Under the pieces are notes generated by a model, which made no database searches, was not told where the DNA came from, and saw nothing but the letters and a program-made list of their open reading frames with translations. From Rhodococcoides fascians NBRC 12155 = LMG 3623 (GTDB lineage Bacteria; Actinomycetota; Actinomycetes; Mycobacteriales; Mycobacteriaceae): a stretch of 64,000 bases of DNA. This document shows positions 52,564 through 63,613 of the stretch, in pieces. A program made the position numbers and the translations under genes. Numbering within the stretch: position 1 is the stretch's first letter; every line of letters starts with the position of its first letter. The DNA is taken from positions 1 to 64,000 of the forward strand of contig NZ_BCWW01000011.1 of the NCBI RefSeq assembly GCF_001894785.1, read 5' to 3'.

Positions 52564-53400
52564 ATGGCGCTCGATGTTTCCCGTGGCACCGACATCGCGA
52601 TCGTCGGTGCCACGGGCAAGACCGGACGAGCCGTCGCAGATGCACTCGACGGCGTAGCGGTGGTGCGGCGGCTGAGCCGTTCAGCACCGGACTTTCCGGT
52701 GGACCTGGAGACCGGTGAAGGCCTTGCCGAGGCCTTCACCGGGTGCCGTGGGGTGTATTTCATTGCACCCAATGTGCATCCGGACGAGCCGGCTCTAGTG
52801 TTGCGGGCGCTGGACGCGGCGGCGTCCGCCGGAGTGGACCACGTCGTCTACCACTCGGTGGCGTGGCCCTACAGCCCGAGGATGCCGCATCACATGGACA
52901 AGGCCCGCTGCGAGGACGATCTTCGTGCCTTCTGCAGTGAGCACGGAATGCACTGGACCATCCTGCAACCGTGTGCCTATGCGCAGAACTTCGAGGCGGT
53001 TCTGGACGGGAGCAGTACCGATCTTGTTGTGCCCTACAGCCTGGACAGTAAGTTCTCGCTCGTCAGCCTCGACGATGTGGCCGAGGTGGCAGCCCGGGTC
53101 CTCATCGAGGGACCTGAGCTGCACCATGGGGCGACGTACGAGCTCGGTGGGCCGGAAGCGCTCAGTGTCCGAGACGTGGTTCGTCTGGTCGAGGTGGCCA
53201 CCGGCCGTGTGGTCGCTTCCAGGTCCTCGAGTATCGATGAATGGATGAGGCTGCACAGCGACTCGATGTCCGCCGATGAGCAACATCGACTCGGGGCAAT
53301 GTTCGAGTTCTACGACGACCGAGACTTTCTGGCCGGGAATGCCGTCACCGCAGCCCTGTTGGGCCGGGAGCCGACGCCGGTGCGTGCGCTGATCAGCTAG
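52564..53400 (+). CDS. NmrA-like NAD(P)H-binding protein
   Basis: A 278-residue atypical SDR of the NmrA/HSCARG type. The dinucleotide motif VGATGKTGRAVAD is near the N-terminus, and the chain lacks the YxxxK catalytic pair (VYHSVAWPYSP in its place). The helical C-terminus has DEWMRLHSDSMSADEQ. Members act as NADP(H) sensors or quinone reductases. It lies nine bases behind hyuB and is probably in that operon; its role in pyrimidine degradation is unclear. Confidence 0.78.
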   Translation: MALDVSRGTDIAIVGATGKTGRAVADALDGVAVVRRLSRSAPDFPVDLETGEGLAEAFTGCRGVYFIAPNVHPDEPALVLRALDAAASAGVDHVVYHSVAWPYSPRMPHHMDKARCEDDLRAFCSEHGMHWTILQPCAYAQNFEAVLDGSSTDLVVPYSLDSKFSLVSLDDVAEVAARVLIEGPELHHGATYELGGPEALSVRDVVRLVEVATGRVVASRSSSIDEWMRLHSDSMSADEQHRLGAMFEFYDDRDFLAGNAVTAALLGREPTPVRALIS

Positions 53401-53433
53401 TCGTTTCTCGACGAGCAGGCCACTGCAACACCC

Positions 53434-53904
53434 TCACGGCCAGGTGATGCCCAGGATTGCCACTGCGCTTTCGGCACCGGAGGAGAGCGAGTACGTGCGT
53501 ACGTCACGCACTCGACTCCCGTCCAAGGCAGCGCCCAAAGGTGAAGCGGTCGAGCAGGTTCGGCCGCTGCTCTCCATCGCGTGTTCGACCAGCACGAAGG
53601 TGTCCACGTCCTTCTCGTCACCATCGAACATGACGGTGACAGCAGATCCTGGGCCGGCGATATCGCGGTCGATGGTTTTCGATGCGTCCGATTCTGCGAT
53701 GCGGCTCTTCACTTCTGCGATCGTGCGATCGATGCGCTGCAGCTCGGCGCGAGCGCGGTGGTACGCGTCGTTGTTGTCGAGGTCACCCGAAGCACGTTGC
53801 ACCAGAACGTTGTTGAAAGCCATCACTCGGCTCTCCAGTAGCTCCGACAGTTGTTGCTCACGGGGTGCGGGTGTGTCGAACGGCAGGTGATCGATAGTGG
53901 TCAC
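53434..53904 (-). CDS. GreA/GreB-like transcription factor family protein
   Basis: A 156-residue protein with a helical N-terminal half (residues 10-70, coiled-coil pattern including ARAELQRIDRTIAEVKSRI) and a beta C-terminal half. AGPGSAVTVMFDGDEKDVDTF and the SPLGAALDGSRV motif resemble the GreA/Rnk C-terminal domain (SPLGxAL). The acidic tip residues needed for transcript cleavage by GreA cannot be confirmed. GTG 53904 is preferred because AGGAGAAACC precedes it. It is convergent with the NmrA-like gene. Confidence 0.75.
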   Translation of the reverse strand: MTTIDHLPFDTPAPREQQLSELLESRVMAFNNVLVQRASGDLDNNDAYHRARAELQRIDRTIAEVKSRIAESDASKTIDRDIAGPGSAVTVMFDGDEKDVDTFVLVEHAMESSGRTCSTASPLGAALDGSRVRDVRTYSLSSGAESAVAILGITWP

Positions 53905-54268
53905 GGTTTCTCCTGTGTGACTGGGGTTGTGAGAGTTCTCGAGCAGCACGTCGTTGCGCGATGTACGGACGCAGAACTGCGCCCGCCGATTCGAGATGAA
54001 TATTCGATGACCGCTGTTTCTCGATGAGCCGACGGACAGGCTTTACCGAGCCCGATCAGAACGGCCGGTGGTCGAAAGTGGTGGCGCTGAAATCGGGTCC
54101 AGGACGGAGTCGAGGGACCGAGGATCGAACGAGGTGACGAAAGCGCGAACGCTACCGCACCTCTGCTCCATCGGGGATCACAGCGACACACCTTCTTTCG
54201 GTTCGAGCTCGTGCAGCCGACTGTAGCCGAAAGAAAACAAAAGGCCAGTCGGTGATGAGGGCGGTGCT
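53905..54268. other. non-coding stretch between GreA-like gene and gdhA remnant
   Basis: No credible gene, RNA or repeat was found. Frames here have weak codon character. It lies downstream of the glutamate dehydrogenase remnant on the minus strand. Confidence 0.4.
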
Positions 54269-56220
<1,952 letters not shown>

Positions 56221-56289
56221 TCGTTCATGTTCCGCCGACGGGACACAGTGCTCCAGATCGACTATTGCTCGAGTGACACGTTGTCCCTT

Positions 56290-56302
56290 GGCAATCTGTG
56301 CG
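56290..56302. promoter_or_regulatory. degenerate fourth copy of the pyrimidine inverted repeat
   Basis: TTGGCAATCTGTGCGAG contains GGCA-N5-TGCG, one base off GGCA-N5-TGCC, in the divergent promoter of pucR3 and the cytosine deaminase gene. Weak on its own; listed for its position. Confidence 0.3.
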
Positions 56303-56364
56303 AGGCCTGGTCGACTGATGGCACGCATCACCCTCACCGTTCGTAGACGCTTCAGGAGGACCCC

Positions 56365-56829
56365 TTGACCGATCCCGCGCACACCGACGAGTACTTCCTC
56401 GGACTTGCAATCGAACAGGCACAGATCGGCTGGGAGGAGGGCGGCGTTCCCATCGGCGCGGCACTCGTGCACGACGGCGAAGTACTGGCGGTGGGACGGA
56501 ACCGACGCGTGCAGATGGACAGCGCAATTCGTCATGGCGAAACCGACTGCATCGAGCGAGCGGGGCGACTACCGGCTTCGGTGTACCGCAAATCCGTTCT
56601 CTACACCACCCTGTCCCCGTGCTTCATGTGCGCGGGAACCGCATTGCTGTACGAGATTCCGCGAATCGTCATCGGCGAGAACCGCTCGTTCGAGATGTCG
56701 GAGAGTCTGTTGCGCGAGCATGGAGTACAGCTCGACGTCGTCGACGACCCCGCCTGTCTGCAGCTCATGGAACGCATGTTGGCGGAGCGCCCAGGCCTGT
56801 GGCTCGAAGACATCGGCGAGGAGGCATGA
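56365..56829 (+). CDS. cytosine deaminase of the yeast Fcy1 type
   Basis: A 154-residue zinc deaminase (EC 3.5.4.1 proposed) converting cytosine to uracil. Zinc ligands and catalytic residues are His57 and Glu59 (HGE) with Cys86 and Cys89 (PCFMC). The GGVPIGAALVHDG start and the C-terminal ERPGLWLEDIGEE closely resemble yeast Fcy1 (which ends in WFEDIGE), not the larger E. coli amidohydrolase CodA. The start is TTG, with AGGAGGA six bases upstream. It overlaps the permease gene by four bases, and that permease supports cytosine as the substrate. Confidence 0.88.
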   Translation: MTDPAHTDEYFLGLAIEQAQIGWEEGGVPIGAALVHDGEVLAVGRNRRVQMDSAIRHGETDCIERAGRLPASVYRKSVLYTTLSPCFMCAGTALLYEIPRIVIGENRSFEMSESLLREHGVQLDVVDDPACLQLMERMLAERPGLWLEDIGEEA

Positions 56830-58136
56830 GCAACCGAGCCGATCACGAGTCCACCGCACAGAAGGCCGACGAACCGGTCGACCTGGACTACCCCGTCACG
56901 CCCGTGCCCCGCACTGCCCGCAAGCCGTTCTTCTCGTTGGCCATTGTGCTGCTGGGCTTTACCATCTTCACGCCGACAATGCTGGCCGGTGCTGCGCTCG
57001 GCACGGCGTTCAGTTTCTGGACCCTCATCCTGGTGATCGTCGCCGGCTCGGCGATTCTGGGCGCGTACGTGGCCATGATGGGATTTGCCGGTGCACGTAC
57101 AGGTTTGACGACCGTGCTCATGGCGCGTTACAGCTTCGGCACCCGCGGATCCAAGCTCGCGTCGTTGCTCCTCGGTGGTACGCAGATTGGTTGGTATGGC
57201 GTCATCATCGGCACCATCGGTGAGCTCACCTCGCAAGCATTGGGCTGGGAGTCCTATGCCGCGCGGGCGGCGGTCATGATCGGTGCGAGCATCCTCATGT
57301 GCATCACCGCCTGCTACGGATACCGCGGGATGTACTGGGTCTCGGTCGTGTCGACGCCATTGATTATTGCCTTGGCGTGTTGGGTGGTCTCCCGCTCTCT
57401 CGACGAGGTCGGTGGGTTCTCCGGTCTGACGTCGATCGCACCCACGACGACCATGACGGTCACGCTCGCCATCACGACGGTCGTCGGCACTTTCGTCTCC
57501 GCGGGGACACAGGCACCCAATTGGACTCGATTCGCACGATCCGGGTCGCAAGCGGCGTGGGCGTGCATCATCGGGTTCCTTCTCGGCAACGGAATGATGA
57601 TTCTGTTCGGAGCAATCGGAGCAATCACCTTCGGTGAGGGCGATTTCGTTCTGGTTCTCTACAACCTGGGACTCGTCGGCTGGGGCCTGATTCTGCTCTT
57701 CGGTAACCTGTGGAAGAGCAACGCGGACACCGCATATGCCTTCGGCGTCGCCGGCGCGGAAATGTTCCGTCATCCCCGGAAGGCACCGTTCATCATCGGC
57801 GGCTGCGTCATCGGGACCCTGCTCGCGCTCGTCGGTGTGCACAACCATCTGGTCGACTACCTGAGCCTGCTCGGCACCTTCATTCCCCCGTTGGGCGGTG
57901 TTCTCATCGGGGACTTCCTGTGCCGCTGGCGTCAGGGCATACCCGAGGGGCACACTCCCCCGCTCGTGCATTGGCGACATCTCGCGGTCTACGCCTTCGC
58001 GGCATTCCTTGCGTGGCTGTCCGGGGAACTCGAATTCGGAATACCACCCCTGATCGGCATCGTGGTCGCCATCGCGCTGACGGTGGTTCTGCATCGACGT
58101 GCCGCGGCGTCAGCAAGTGGCTCCGTGGCCGCTTAG
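56826..58136 (+). CDS. codB: NCS1-family cytosine permease
   Basis: A 436-residue NCS1 transporter with 12 membrane helices, similar in pattern to CodB. The helix 1 region FFSLAIVLLGFTIFTPTMLAGA, MARYSFGTRGSKLASLLLGG followed by QIGWYG, and GTQAPNWTRFARS are recognisable in short pieces. It imports cytosine for the coupled deaminase. ATG 56826 overlaps the deaminase stop. Together with pucR3 it forms a self-contained cytosine module feeding uracil into the oxidative route. Confidence 0.88.
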   Translation: MSNRADHESTAQKADEPVDLDYPVTPVPRTARKPFFSLAIVLLGFTIFTPTMLAGAALGTAFSFWTLILVIVAGSAILGAYVAMMGFAGARTGLTTVLMARYSFGTRGSKLASLLLGGTQIGWYGVIIGTIGELTSQALGWESYAARAAVMIGASILMCITACYGYRGMYWVSVVSTPLIIALACWVVSRSLDEVGGFSGLTSIAPTTTMTVTLAITTVVGTFVSAGTQAPNWTRFARSGSQAAWACIIGFLLGNGMMILFGAIGAITFGEGDFVLVLYNLGLVGWGLILLFGNLWKSNADTAYAFGVAGAEMFRHPRKAPFIIGGCVIGTLLALVGVHNHLVDYLSLLGTFIPPLGGVLIGDFLCRWRQGIPEGHTPPLVHWRHLAVYAFAAFLAWLSGELEFGIPPLIGIVVAIALTVVLHRRAAASASGSVAA

Positions 58137-58197
58137 GGTTGTCGACACGACTGTCAACCCCGAGGCCAGTGTTGGGCGAAAGAGGTGGCCGAAGCCG

Positions 58198-58575
58198 ATG
58201 ATCATCACCGGATTGTTCTTCGCGGAGTACGCGCGAGTCAGCGAAGACATGCTCGACATTCTCGGCGGTGTATGGGATACCTGCACGGTTCCTCGCGACA
58301 CCCGAATGCTCGAATGCCGTCTCGTGGCGCTACTGCAGACGGGGCCCGACGACATCGGTAAGGACTTCCCCGCGACGCTCGAAGTGCTCGACGCGAAGGG
58401 CGAACACATCGTCAATCAACGTGGTCTCCAGATCCCCGGTGCCGGATTTACCGGGGAGAATCGATTCTGGTTCCTGCCGATGCAGATGGTGTTCCGCGAC
58501 GAAGGACGGCACAACTTCATCCTCAGCGCCGGTGAAGCCACAGCGAGCGTAGGGCTTCGCATCGCGTTCGGTTAA
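58198..58575 (+). CDS. DUF6941-like protein (intact copy)
   Basis: A 125-residue protein opening with MIITGLFFAEYARVSEDM then LDILGGVWDT. This start is typical of the DUF6941 group, small beta-rich proteins of unknown function. Residues 40-124 alternate strands (ECRLVALLQTG, TLEVLDAKGE, WFLPMQMVF). ATG 58198 is chosen over the longer frame overlapping codB. A decayed second copy lies 3.1 kb downstream at 61306. Confidence 0.65.
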   Translation: MIITGLFFAEYARVSEDMLDILGGVWDTCTVPRDTRMLECRLVALLQTGPDDIGKDFPATLEVLDAKGEHIVNQRGLQIPGAGFTGENRFWFLPMQMVFRDEGRHNFILSAGEATASVGLRIAFG

Positions 58576-58653
58576 TCGAGCGGTAAGAGGCTTTCGGTCA
58601 GTTACTAGAGCGCCCGCAGCCGGGACAACACGCCTGACTGCTAGTCGACCCAC

Positions 58654-59082
58654 TCAGCGGGACAACGCGTGCAGGGTCGCCTCTCCCGCGCGATATCCTG
58701 CCTCGAACAGCCATGGCCACTCGGAGAAGTCCTCTGGATCGACCACTACCGTCTCCACGCGGCCGTTTCCCCGCCGCTTTGGCTTGTTCTCGGGATGCGA
58801 CGGGAACCGATCCTTCAAATAGGCCGGCTCGAGGCTCTGCCGAAAGATCAGCCACGTTCGCGGTGAGAAACCCACTGCTTCAGCACGTTTCGCAAGGTCG
58901 ATCCAGGCTTCACTGTTCGCATATCCACCCTCGAGTACCAGCCTCCGGGTCTCGAGCATCGGGAACACCCCGAACCATATCGGCGGATAGCTCAGCAGCG
59001 TCTGGCACCAGGCACGACGACGATCCGGCGGAATGGGTTCCCATTTGGCTTGTGCTGCTGCGAGTCCGTCATCTGCAGACAT
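58654..59082 (-). CDS. hypothetical Trp-rich protein
   Basis: A 142-residue protein of unknown family. It has an acidic N-terminus, a Trp/Pro-rich middle (SYPPIWFGVFPMLETRRLVL) and a helical C-terminus (WPWLFEAGYRAGEATLHAL). No signal peptide or membrane helix. It follows the helical protein and DUF3558 lipoprotein genes on the same strand with a 329-base gap, so it may be a separate unit. Codon use looks genuine. Confidence 0.55.
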   Translation of the reverse strand: MSADDGLAAAQAKWEPIPPDRRRAWCQTLLSYPPIWFGVFPMLETRRLVLEGGYANSEAWIDLAKRAEAVGFSPRTWLIFRQSLEPAYLKDRFPSHPENKPKRRGNGRVETVVVDPEDFSEWPWLFEAGYRAGEATLHALSR

Positions 59083-59411
59083 TTTTCACCTCGTCCTGGA
59101 GGTGCGACCTCCATCGACTTGCGCACCCGCGGTCGCGAGATGCGCCGGTTCTTCCCCTGGGGCACCCTGTCGATGGAGACGGGGTTGCCGGACAGCCGGC
59201 CAGGTACCTACGGCTGTCGCTCTTGAACCTTCCTCGACAATAGCCGAGGGGTACGGCTGCGACAATCCTGTGGGTCAGCGGAGCATCTTCCGACGAAATT
59301 CGCATCCAGATCGGGACCCGCACTTCAGCTCGCACACCAACTGCGCAGCGGCGCAGTATCTGTCCAGACGGACCGGTGGCACCGATCGCGTTGGGCCTCG
59401 GACCTGAAAGG
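59083..59411. other. non-coding gap
   Basis: No supported gene in 329 bases. Frames are short or of poor codon pattern, and no RNA or strong hairpin was seen. It probably contains the promoter of the 58654 gene. Confidence 0.4.
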
Positions 59412-59813
59412 TCACCTGCCCAGACGCTCACCGATCTCCGCGATGGACGTCAACGTCCGCTGATCGGCGTACTCGGCTTCATCGAAGTAGCGCTTGAACA
59501 CCGACCGCATCAATTCGATGACCTCGATGTGCTGCGTCAGCACGACGCGCAGCGAGCGATCACCGCTGTAGGCAATCCTCTCGAACTTTTCGCCGAGCTG
59601 CCTGGCCGAATCCAAGGAGCCGAATGCCTTGACGTCGACCAAGTTTTGCGTCTTTACCACCATGTCTTTCAAGTGCCGGATGTAGGCAGCACACACCTCG
59701 TCACACCGGAACGCCACGCCTTCTGGAATCTCGAGCTGCCCGGAATCTGCCTGCATCGACAGCGCCTGCCACTGCTGCATCGACGACGCCAGCTCGTTGG
59801 TCTCCGAACCCAT
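59412..59813 (-). CDS. hypothetical all-helical protein next to DUF3558 lipoprotein
   Basis: A 133-residue protein predicted from sequence to be almost fully helical (for example CDEVCAAYIRHLKDMVVKTQ and TQHIEVIELMRSVFKRYF). No export signal. Such helical proteins often accompany DUF3558 lipoproteins in Rhodococcus and mycobacteria. ESX/WXG-type relation is possible but there is no WXG motif. Its start lies 13 bases after the lipoprotein stop, so the two are one operon. Confidence 0.6.
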   Translation of the reverse strand: MGSETNELASSMQQWQALSMQADSGQLEIPEGVAFRCDEVCAAYIRHLKDMVVKTQNLVDVKAFGSLDSARQLGEKFERIAYSGDRSLRVVLTQHIEVIELMRSVFKRYFDEAEYADQRTLTSIAEIGERLGR

Positions 59814-59826
59814 CGATTACATCCAC

Positions 59827-60390
59827 CTATTCTTCCGACGGCAAGGACAGTCGGAGCGAACGCGCCAACCGTTCGACCTCAACACACGGATTTTCAAGAG
59901 GTGGTGTCATCACCAACCCGTCGAGATTCAGGTAGACGACGCCACCCGGGTGGCCGAAGGCGACGCCGCAGTTGACCTCGTCGTACTTGATGGTCCGCTG
60001 GAAGCGCATGCCGTCGGAACCCTCGATGGGCTCGAATTTCTCGAACGGTCCCCGCTCACGCAAGTAGTCCAGACTTTCCGTGGAAGAAAAGATGCCGACG
60101 CGATACCACGGCGTCGGCAGAGGGTTCGTCCAAAAGCACGTCATCCAGTCTTCCGAAATTGGCAGATCTCCTACCAAGTTCGAGGACTTCGTCTCGACTG
60201 CCAAGCCTGCGTCCTCGATGGCCGAGTCCGGGATAGTGCACGGATCCCATGCACCATCTGCCGGTGCGGTTGTCGACACCGAGGTCGTCAACGGCGACGC
60301 AACAGGCATGCCTTCGGTCGCCCGTCCGCATCCGGTTACCGCCAGCATCACCCCGACCGCACCCGCGATCAGCAATCGCATCTTGCTCAC
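59827..60390 (-). CDS. DUF3558-family lipoprotein
   Basis: A 187-residue exported lipoprotein. The signal peptide ends in AVTGC and is followed by a Thr/Ser/Pro linker. The family mark WDPCTIPDSAIEDAGL follows, with further cysteines in MTCFW, VNCGVAF and NPCVEV that may form disulfides. DUF3558 proteins are common surface lipoproteins in Corynebacteriales, function unknown. GTG 60390 is used because GGAG precedes it; ATG 60381 is an alternative. Confidence 0.78.
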   Translation of the reverse strand: MSKMRLLIAGAVGVMLAVTGCGRATEGMPVASPLTTSVSTTAPADGAWDPCTIPDSAIEDAGLAVETKSSNLVGDLPISEDWMTCFWTNPLPTPWYRVGIFSSTESLDYLRERGPFEKFEPIEGSDGMRFQRTIKYDEVNCGVAFGHPGGVVYLNLDGLVMTPPLENPCVEVERLARSLRLSLPSEE

Positions 60391-60585
60391 AGCACTCCAT
60401 CCAGGTAAGCCATCCTTGATGTTGGACGCAGCTAGCGACGCATCGGTTCCATTGGATCGGAGGCGAGCATGCCCTGCGTTTGCCGATAGGTGCGACGCGC
60501 TGTGGACCGAATGATCCCAGTGATGAACGGGCACCACTCCGGCCGAGGTTCTCGACGTAGATCGGACATCCGTCATCATTGATGC

Positions 60586-61239
60586 GTGATAAAACAGGCA
60601 ACTTGTTTTGCTTTGCTCGGCGCTGTGATCGCGGTACTGGGTCACGCAGTGACCGGAACTTCGGGGTACGCGGCGTACGTCTCCGGCGAATCGTTCTATG
60701 AACCCGACACCACGCTGGGGCTATGGGTGCGACCCGTCGTCGCCGCTTCGACCGGCGCGGTGATCGGCATGTTCGCAGGGCTGGTGCTGCACCTGTGTGG
60801 CTATCGATTCATCGTCGAACCCTCTCGGCGCGTGGGGCTCGTAGTCGTTGCCGGTCTGGTCGGAGTGACGCTGGGGATGATGCCAGTGCTGATCCTCGTC
60901 GGCACAAGCTTCTCCGGTTCAAGTTCGGGCGTATCGACCGACTACGTGCTCCCGATATACGCAGGCACCGGAATATTGGCCTACGTGGTCGGAGTCGCCT
61001 CGGTCCGGTTGCTGCTCAGGGCAACTCATGATCCGTTGTCGTCTCGGACAACCAAGGTTGTAGCTGTCTTTCTCCCGATCGGAGGTGTCCTCGCTACCCT
61101 CGCTGGAATGGGGACCGCCTGGATTCTCGGATTCTCCACGACGGTATCCACTTTCGTCGCGGTGATGGTGGCGGTGCTGTGCGTACTCGTGGCAACATTC
61201 GCGCTCGCTCGGGCGTGGGCGTTGCGTACGACGGCATAG
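60586..61239 (+). CDS. hypothetical multi-pass membrane protein
   Basis: A 217-residue protein with six probable membrane helices: about residues 5-25, 48-72, 83-105, 122-143, 157-180 and 184-207. GTG 60586 opens the frame. No family was recognised. It is divergent from the DUF3558 lipoprotein gene and ends about 65 bases before the DUF6941-like remnant. Confidence 0.6.
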   Translation: MIKQATCFALLGAVIAVLGHAVTGTSGYAAYVSGESFYEPDTTLGLWVRPVVAASTGAVIGMFAGLVLHLCGYRFIVEPSRRVGLVVVAGLVGVTLGMMPVLILVGTSFSGSSSGVSTDYVLPIYAGTGILAYVVGVASVRLLLRATHDPLSSRTTKVVAVFLPIGGVLATLAGMGTAWILGFSTTVSTFVAVMVAVLCVLVATFALARAWALRTTA

Positions 61240-61305
61240 GCGCTCGAAGATCTACCGCCGAGATCGTTTAGCCTGAGGGCAATTCACGAACGAGCGAGCG
61301 AGCCG

Positions 61306-61682
61306 ATGATCATCACCGGATTGTTCTTCGCGAAGTAGGCGCGAGTCACTGCAGACATGCTCGACGTCCTCGGCGGAAACCTGCACCGTCCCACACGAAA
61401 CCCGCAGGCTCTAATGCCGGCTGGCCGCACTGTCGCAGCCGGGACCCGACGACATCGGTAAGGACTTCCCGCGACTCTGGGGGTTCTCGACGCCAAGGGC
61501 GAAGACACTGTCAATCAACGCGGTTTCCAGATTCTCAGTTCCGACTTCACCGACGAGGATAGATTCTGGCTCCTGCCGATGCAGATGGTTTTCCGCAACG
61601 AAGTACGGCACAACTTCATCCTCAGCGCCGGTGCCGCAGCAGCGGGCACCATCCGATCCGACGGCGTTTTCGGTGCCCCTCG
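61306..61682 (+). pseudogene. decayed duplicate of the DUF6941-like gene
   Basis: The sequence follows the 58198 gene from its ATG (MIITGLFFA), but codons 10-11 read AAG TAG instead of GAG TAC, giving a stop. Several small deletions then shift the frame (near 61370-61480). Matching continues through the segments encoding DFPRL, VNQRGFQI, FWLLPMQMVF and RHNFILSAG. Further similarity runs into the 3' end of the convergent glycerate kinase gene. A clear pseudogene. Confidence 0.85.
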
Positions 61683-62765
61683 CTATCGAACTTCGTGTGC
61701 CAGACGCCGTCCAGCGTCGATCAACCATTGTCGCGGATCCGCCATGGCGGCCTCACTGCTGCCGGCAAGGTCCGTCAGCGACACGGTCCGCACCTCGACG
61801 TCCGACTTCACCGCCCCGGCGACCACCACTACCGGAACCGAAGCGTCCGAACACATCTGAACTACATATCCGACCAGTTTGCCCGTCAGCGACGTGCGAT
61901 CGAAGGTGCCCTCACCCGTCACCACGAGGTCGGCGGAAGAGACAGCAGCCGACAGTCCCGTCAGGTCCGACACCCGTTGCGCTCCGGCGGATACACGAGC
62001 CCCCAGCGCGCACAGCCCAAATGCGACCCCTCCCGCAGCACCGGTTCCCGGCATGGACGGGTCGGCCGGCAAGCCCGCATCGGCGAGCAGATCGGCCCAA
62101 TACTCCAACGCTTCGTCGAGAGACTCGATGTCAGCGGCCGACGCACCCTTCTGCGGCCCGAAGATGTGTGCGGCACCGTCGAGTCCGAACAAGACCGCGC
62201 GCGTATCGGTCAGCAATTCGATATCGGACGGCACCCCCGCGAGGCCCGACGCATCCACCGACCGGGCGGCCACCAGACCTGCACCGCCCTCCGGAACGTC
62301 CTGACCCGATTGGTCCAGCACCCGAACGCCAAGCGCCCGAAGCACTCCTAGCCCGCCGTCGGTCGACGCCGAGCCCCCCAGCGCTACCGTAATTCGATCC
62401 GAACCGCAGCCTCGAATGACCTCACCGAGCCCGCGGGTGGTCGCAGCAAATGCATTCAGCGACTCCATCATCGCGATGCCCGACGACTCCGAAAGCTCGA
62501 TCACCGCCCGGCCGTTGTCGAGCATCAACCATCGCGCGTCGACCGGCCGACCGTCCGGGCCGCAGACACCGCGCACCGATGACCACGTCGAGTCTGCCGA
62601 GCACGCTGCGAGCACGTCGAGCGTCCCTTCGCCCCCATCTGCCTGCGGCATCGACACCAGGTCGTCACCCTTGCGGACAGCCGCCCACCCCTCGATCAGT
62701 GCCGCGGCGGCATCCACAGCGTCGATGGTGCCTTTGAAGGAATCGGGGGCGAAGAGAACTCTCAT
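61683..62765 (-). CDS. glycerate kinase (GarK/GlxK type)
   Basis: A 360-residue glycerate kinase phosphorylating D-glycerate (2- or 3-phosphate type not resolved). Family blocks are MRVLFAPDSFKGTIDAVDAA (first 20), MPQADGGEGTLD, ALGGSASTDGGLGVLRALG and HIFGPQKGAS. Its ATG overlaps the stop of the TIM-barrel gene by four bases. It is the third gene of a minus-strand operon that enters from beyond the window. The last bases overlap the decayed DUF6941-like sequence. Confidence 0.9.
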   Translation of the reverse strand: MRVLFAPDSFKGTIDAVDAAAALIEGWAAVRKGDDLVSMPQADGGEGTLDVLAACSADSTWSSVRGVCGPDGRPVDARWLMLDNGRAVIELSESSGIAMMESLNAFAATTRGLGEVIRGCGSDRITVALGGSASTDGGLGVLRALGVRVLDQSGQDVPEGGAGLVAARSVDASGLAGVPSDIELLTDTRAVLFGLDGAAHIFGPQKGASAADIESLDEALEYWADLLADAGLPADPSMPGTGAAGGVAFGLCALGARVSAGAQRVSDLTGLSAAVSSADLVVTGEGTFDRTSLTGKLVGYVVQMCSDASVPVVVVAGAVKSDVEVRTVSLTDLAGSSEAAMADPRQWLIDAGRRLAHEVR

Positions 62766-63613
62766 GCGATCAGACTGGGAAGAACCAGATCGCGGTAGCG
62801 CTGCTTCATCGTCTCGATCACCTGGTCTCCATCGGTCGCCCACACGGCAGCGTTGAAGATCTCCACTTCGACATCACCTCGGTACCCAGCGTCCTGAATC
62901 CATCGGCCGATGGATTCGAAGTCGATCACACCGTCTCCCATCATTCCGCGCGACAGAAGCGGGTCGGCCTCCATCGGCACCAGCCAGTCGCACACCTGGT
63001 ACGAGCTGATGCGGCCACGGTCACCTGCCGTTCGGATCAATGACTCCAGGTCCGGATCCCACCACACGTGAAAGGTGTCGACCACGACGCCTACCGCTTC
63101 CACCGGATGCGGCTCGGCCATCGACAAAGCCTGTCCCAGTGTGGAGATGACAGCACGGTCGGCCGCGAACATCGGGTGCAGAGGTTCGAGCGCTATGCGA
63201 ACCCCCCGCTCGAGTGCATACGGAACGAGCAGAGCCAGCCTCTCTTCCACCCGAGCCCGCGCTCCGACGAGGTCGCGATCGGGGATGCCACCCATGACCA
63301 TCACGAGCTCGGGCGCTCCGAGTTCGGCGGCTTCGTCGAGAGCGCGACGGTTGTCATCGAGACCGTCGTCGTCGATCGCCGTGAGGAACCCACCGCGGCA
63401 GAGGCTCGACACCCGCAGACCGGCATCGGAGATGAGCTTGGCCGATTCGCTGACACCGGCCTCCTGAATCCGATCCCGCCACGGGGCCACCGCACCCAGC
63501 CCGGCTCGCGCGGCCCCGTCGACGGCTTGCTTCAGCGTCCAGCTATTCGTCGTCTTGGTGTTGAGAGATAGTGACGCGTAGGGGTTCTCGATATCGAACG
63601 GTAACAATTTCAC
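62762..63613 (-). CDS. sugar phosphate isomerase/epimerase-like TIM-barrel protein
   Basis: A 283-residue AP-endonuclease-2-fold protein (xylose isomerase-like TIM barrel). Metal-binding segments typical of the family are ALEPLHPMF (Glu), VVVDTFHVWWD (Asp/His), YQVCDWLVP and a late glutamate in VEVEIFNAAVW. A role in isomerising a sugar or hydroxy-acid compound that leads to glycerate is likely. GTG 63613 overlaps the DUF993 stop (GTGA). Confidence 0.82.
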   Translation of the reverse strand: MKLLPFDIENPYASLSLNTKTTNSWTLKQAVDGAARAGLGAVAPWRDRIQEAGVSESAKLISDAGLRVSSLCRGGFLTAIDDDGLDDNRRALDEAAELGAPELVMVMGGIPDRDLVGARARVEERLALLVPYALERGVRIALEPLHPMFAADRAVISTLGQALSMAEPHPVEAVGVVVDTFHVWWDPDLESLIRTAGDRGRISSYQVCDWLVPMEADPLLSRGMMGDGVIDFESIGRWIQDAGYRGDVEVEIFNAAVWATDGDQVIETMKQRYRDLVLPSLIA

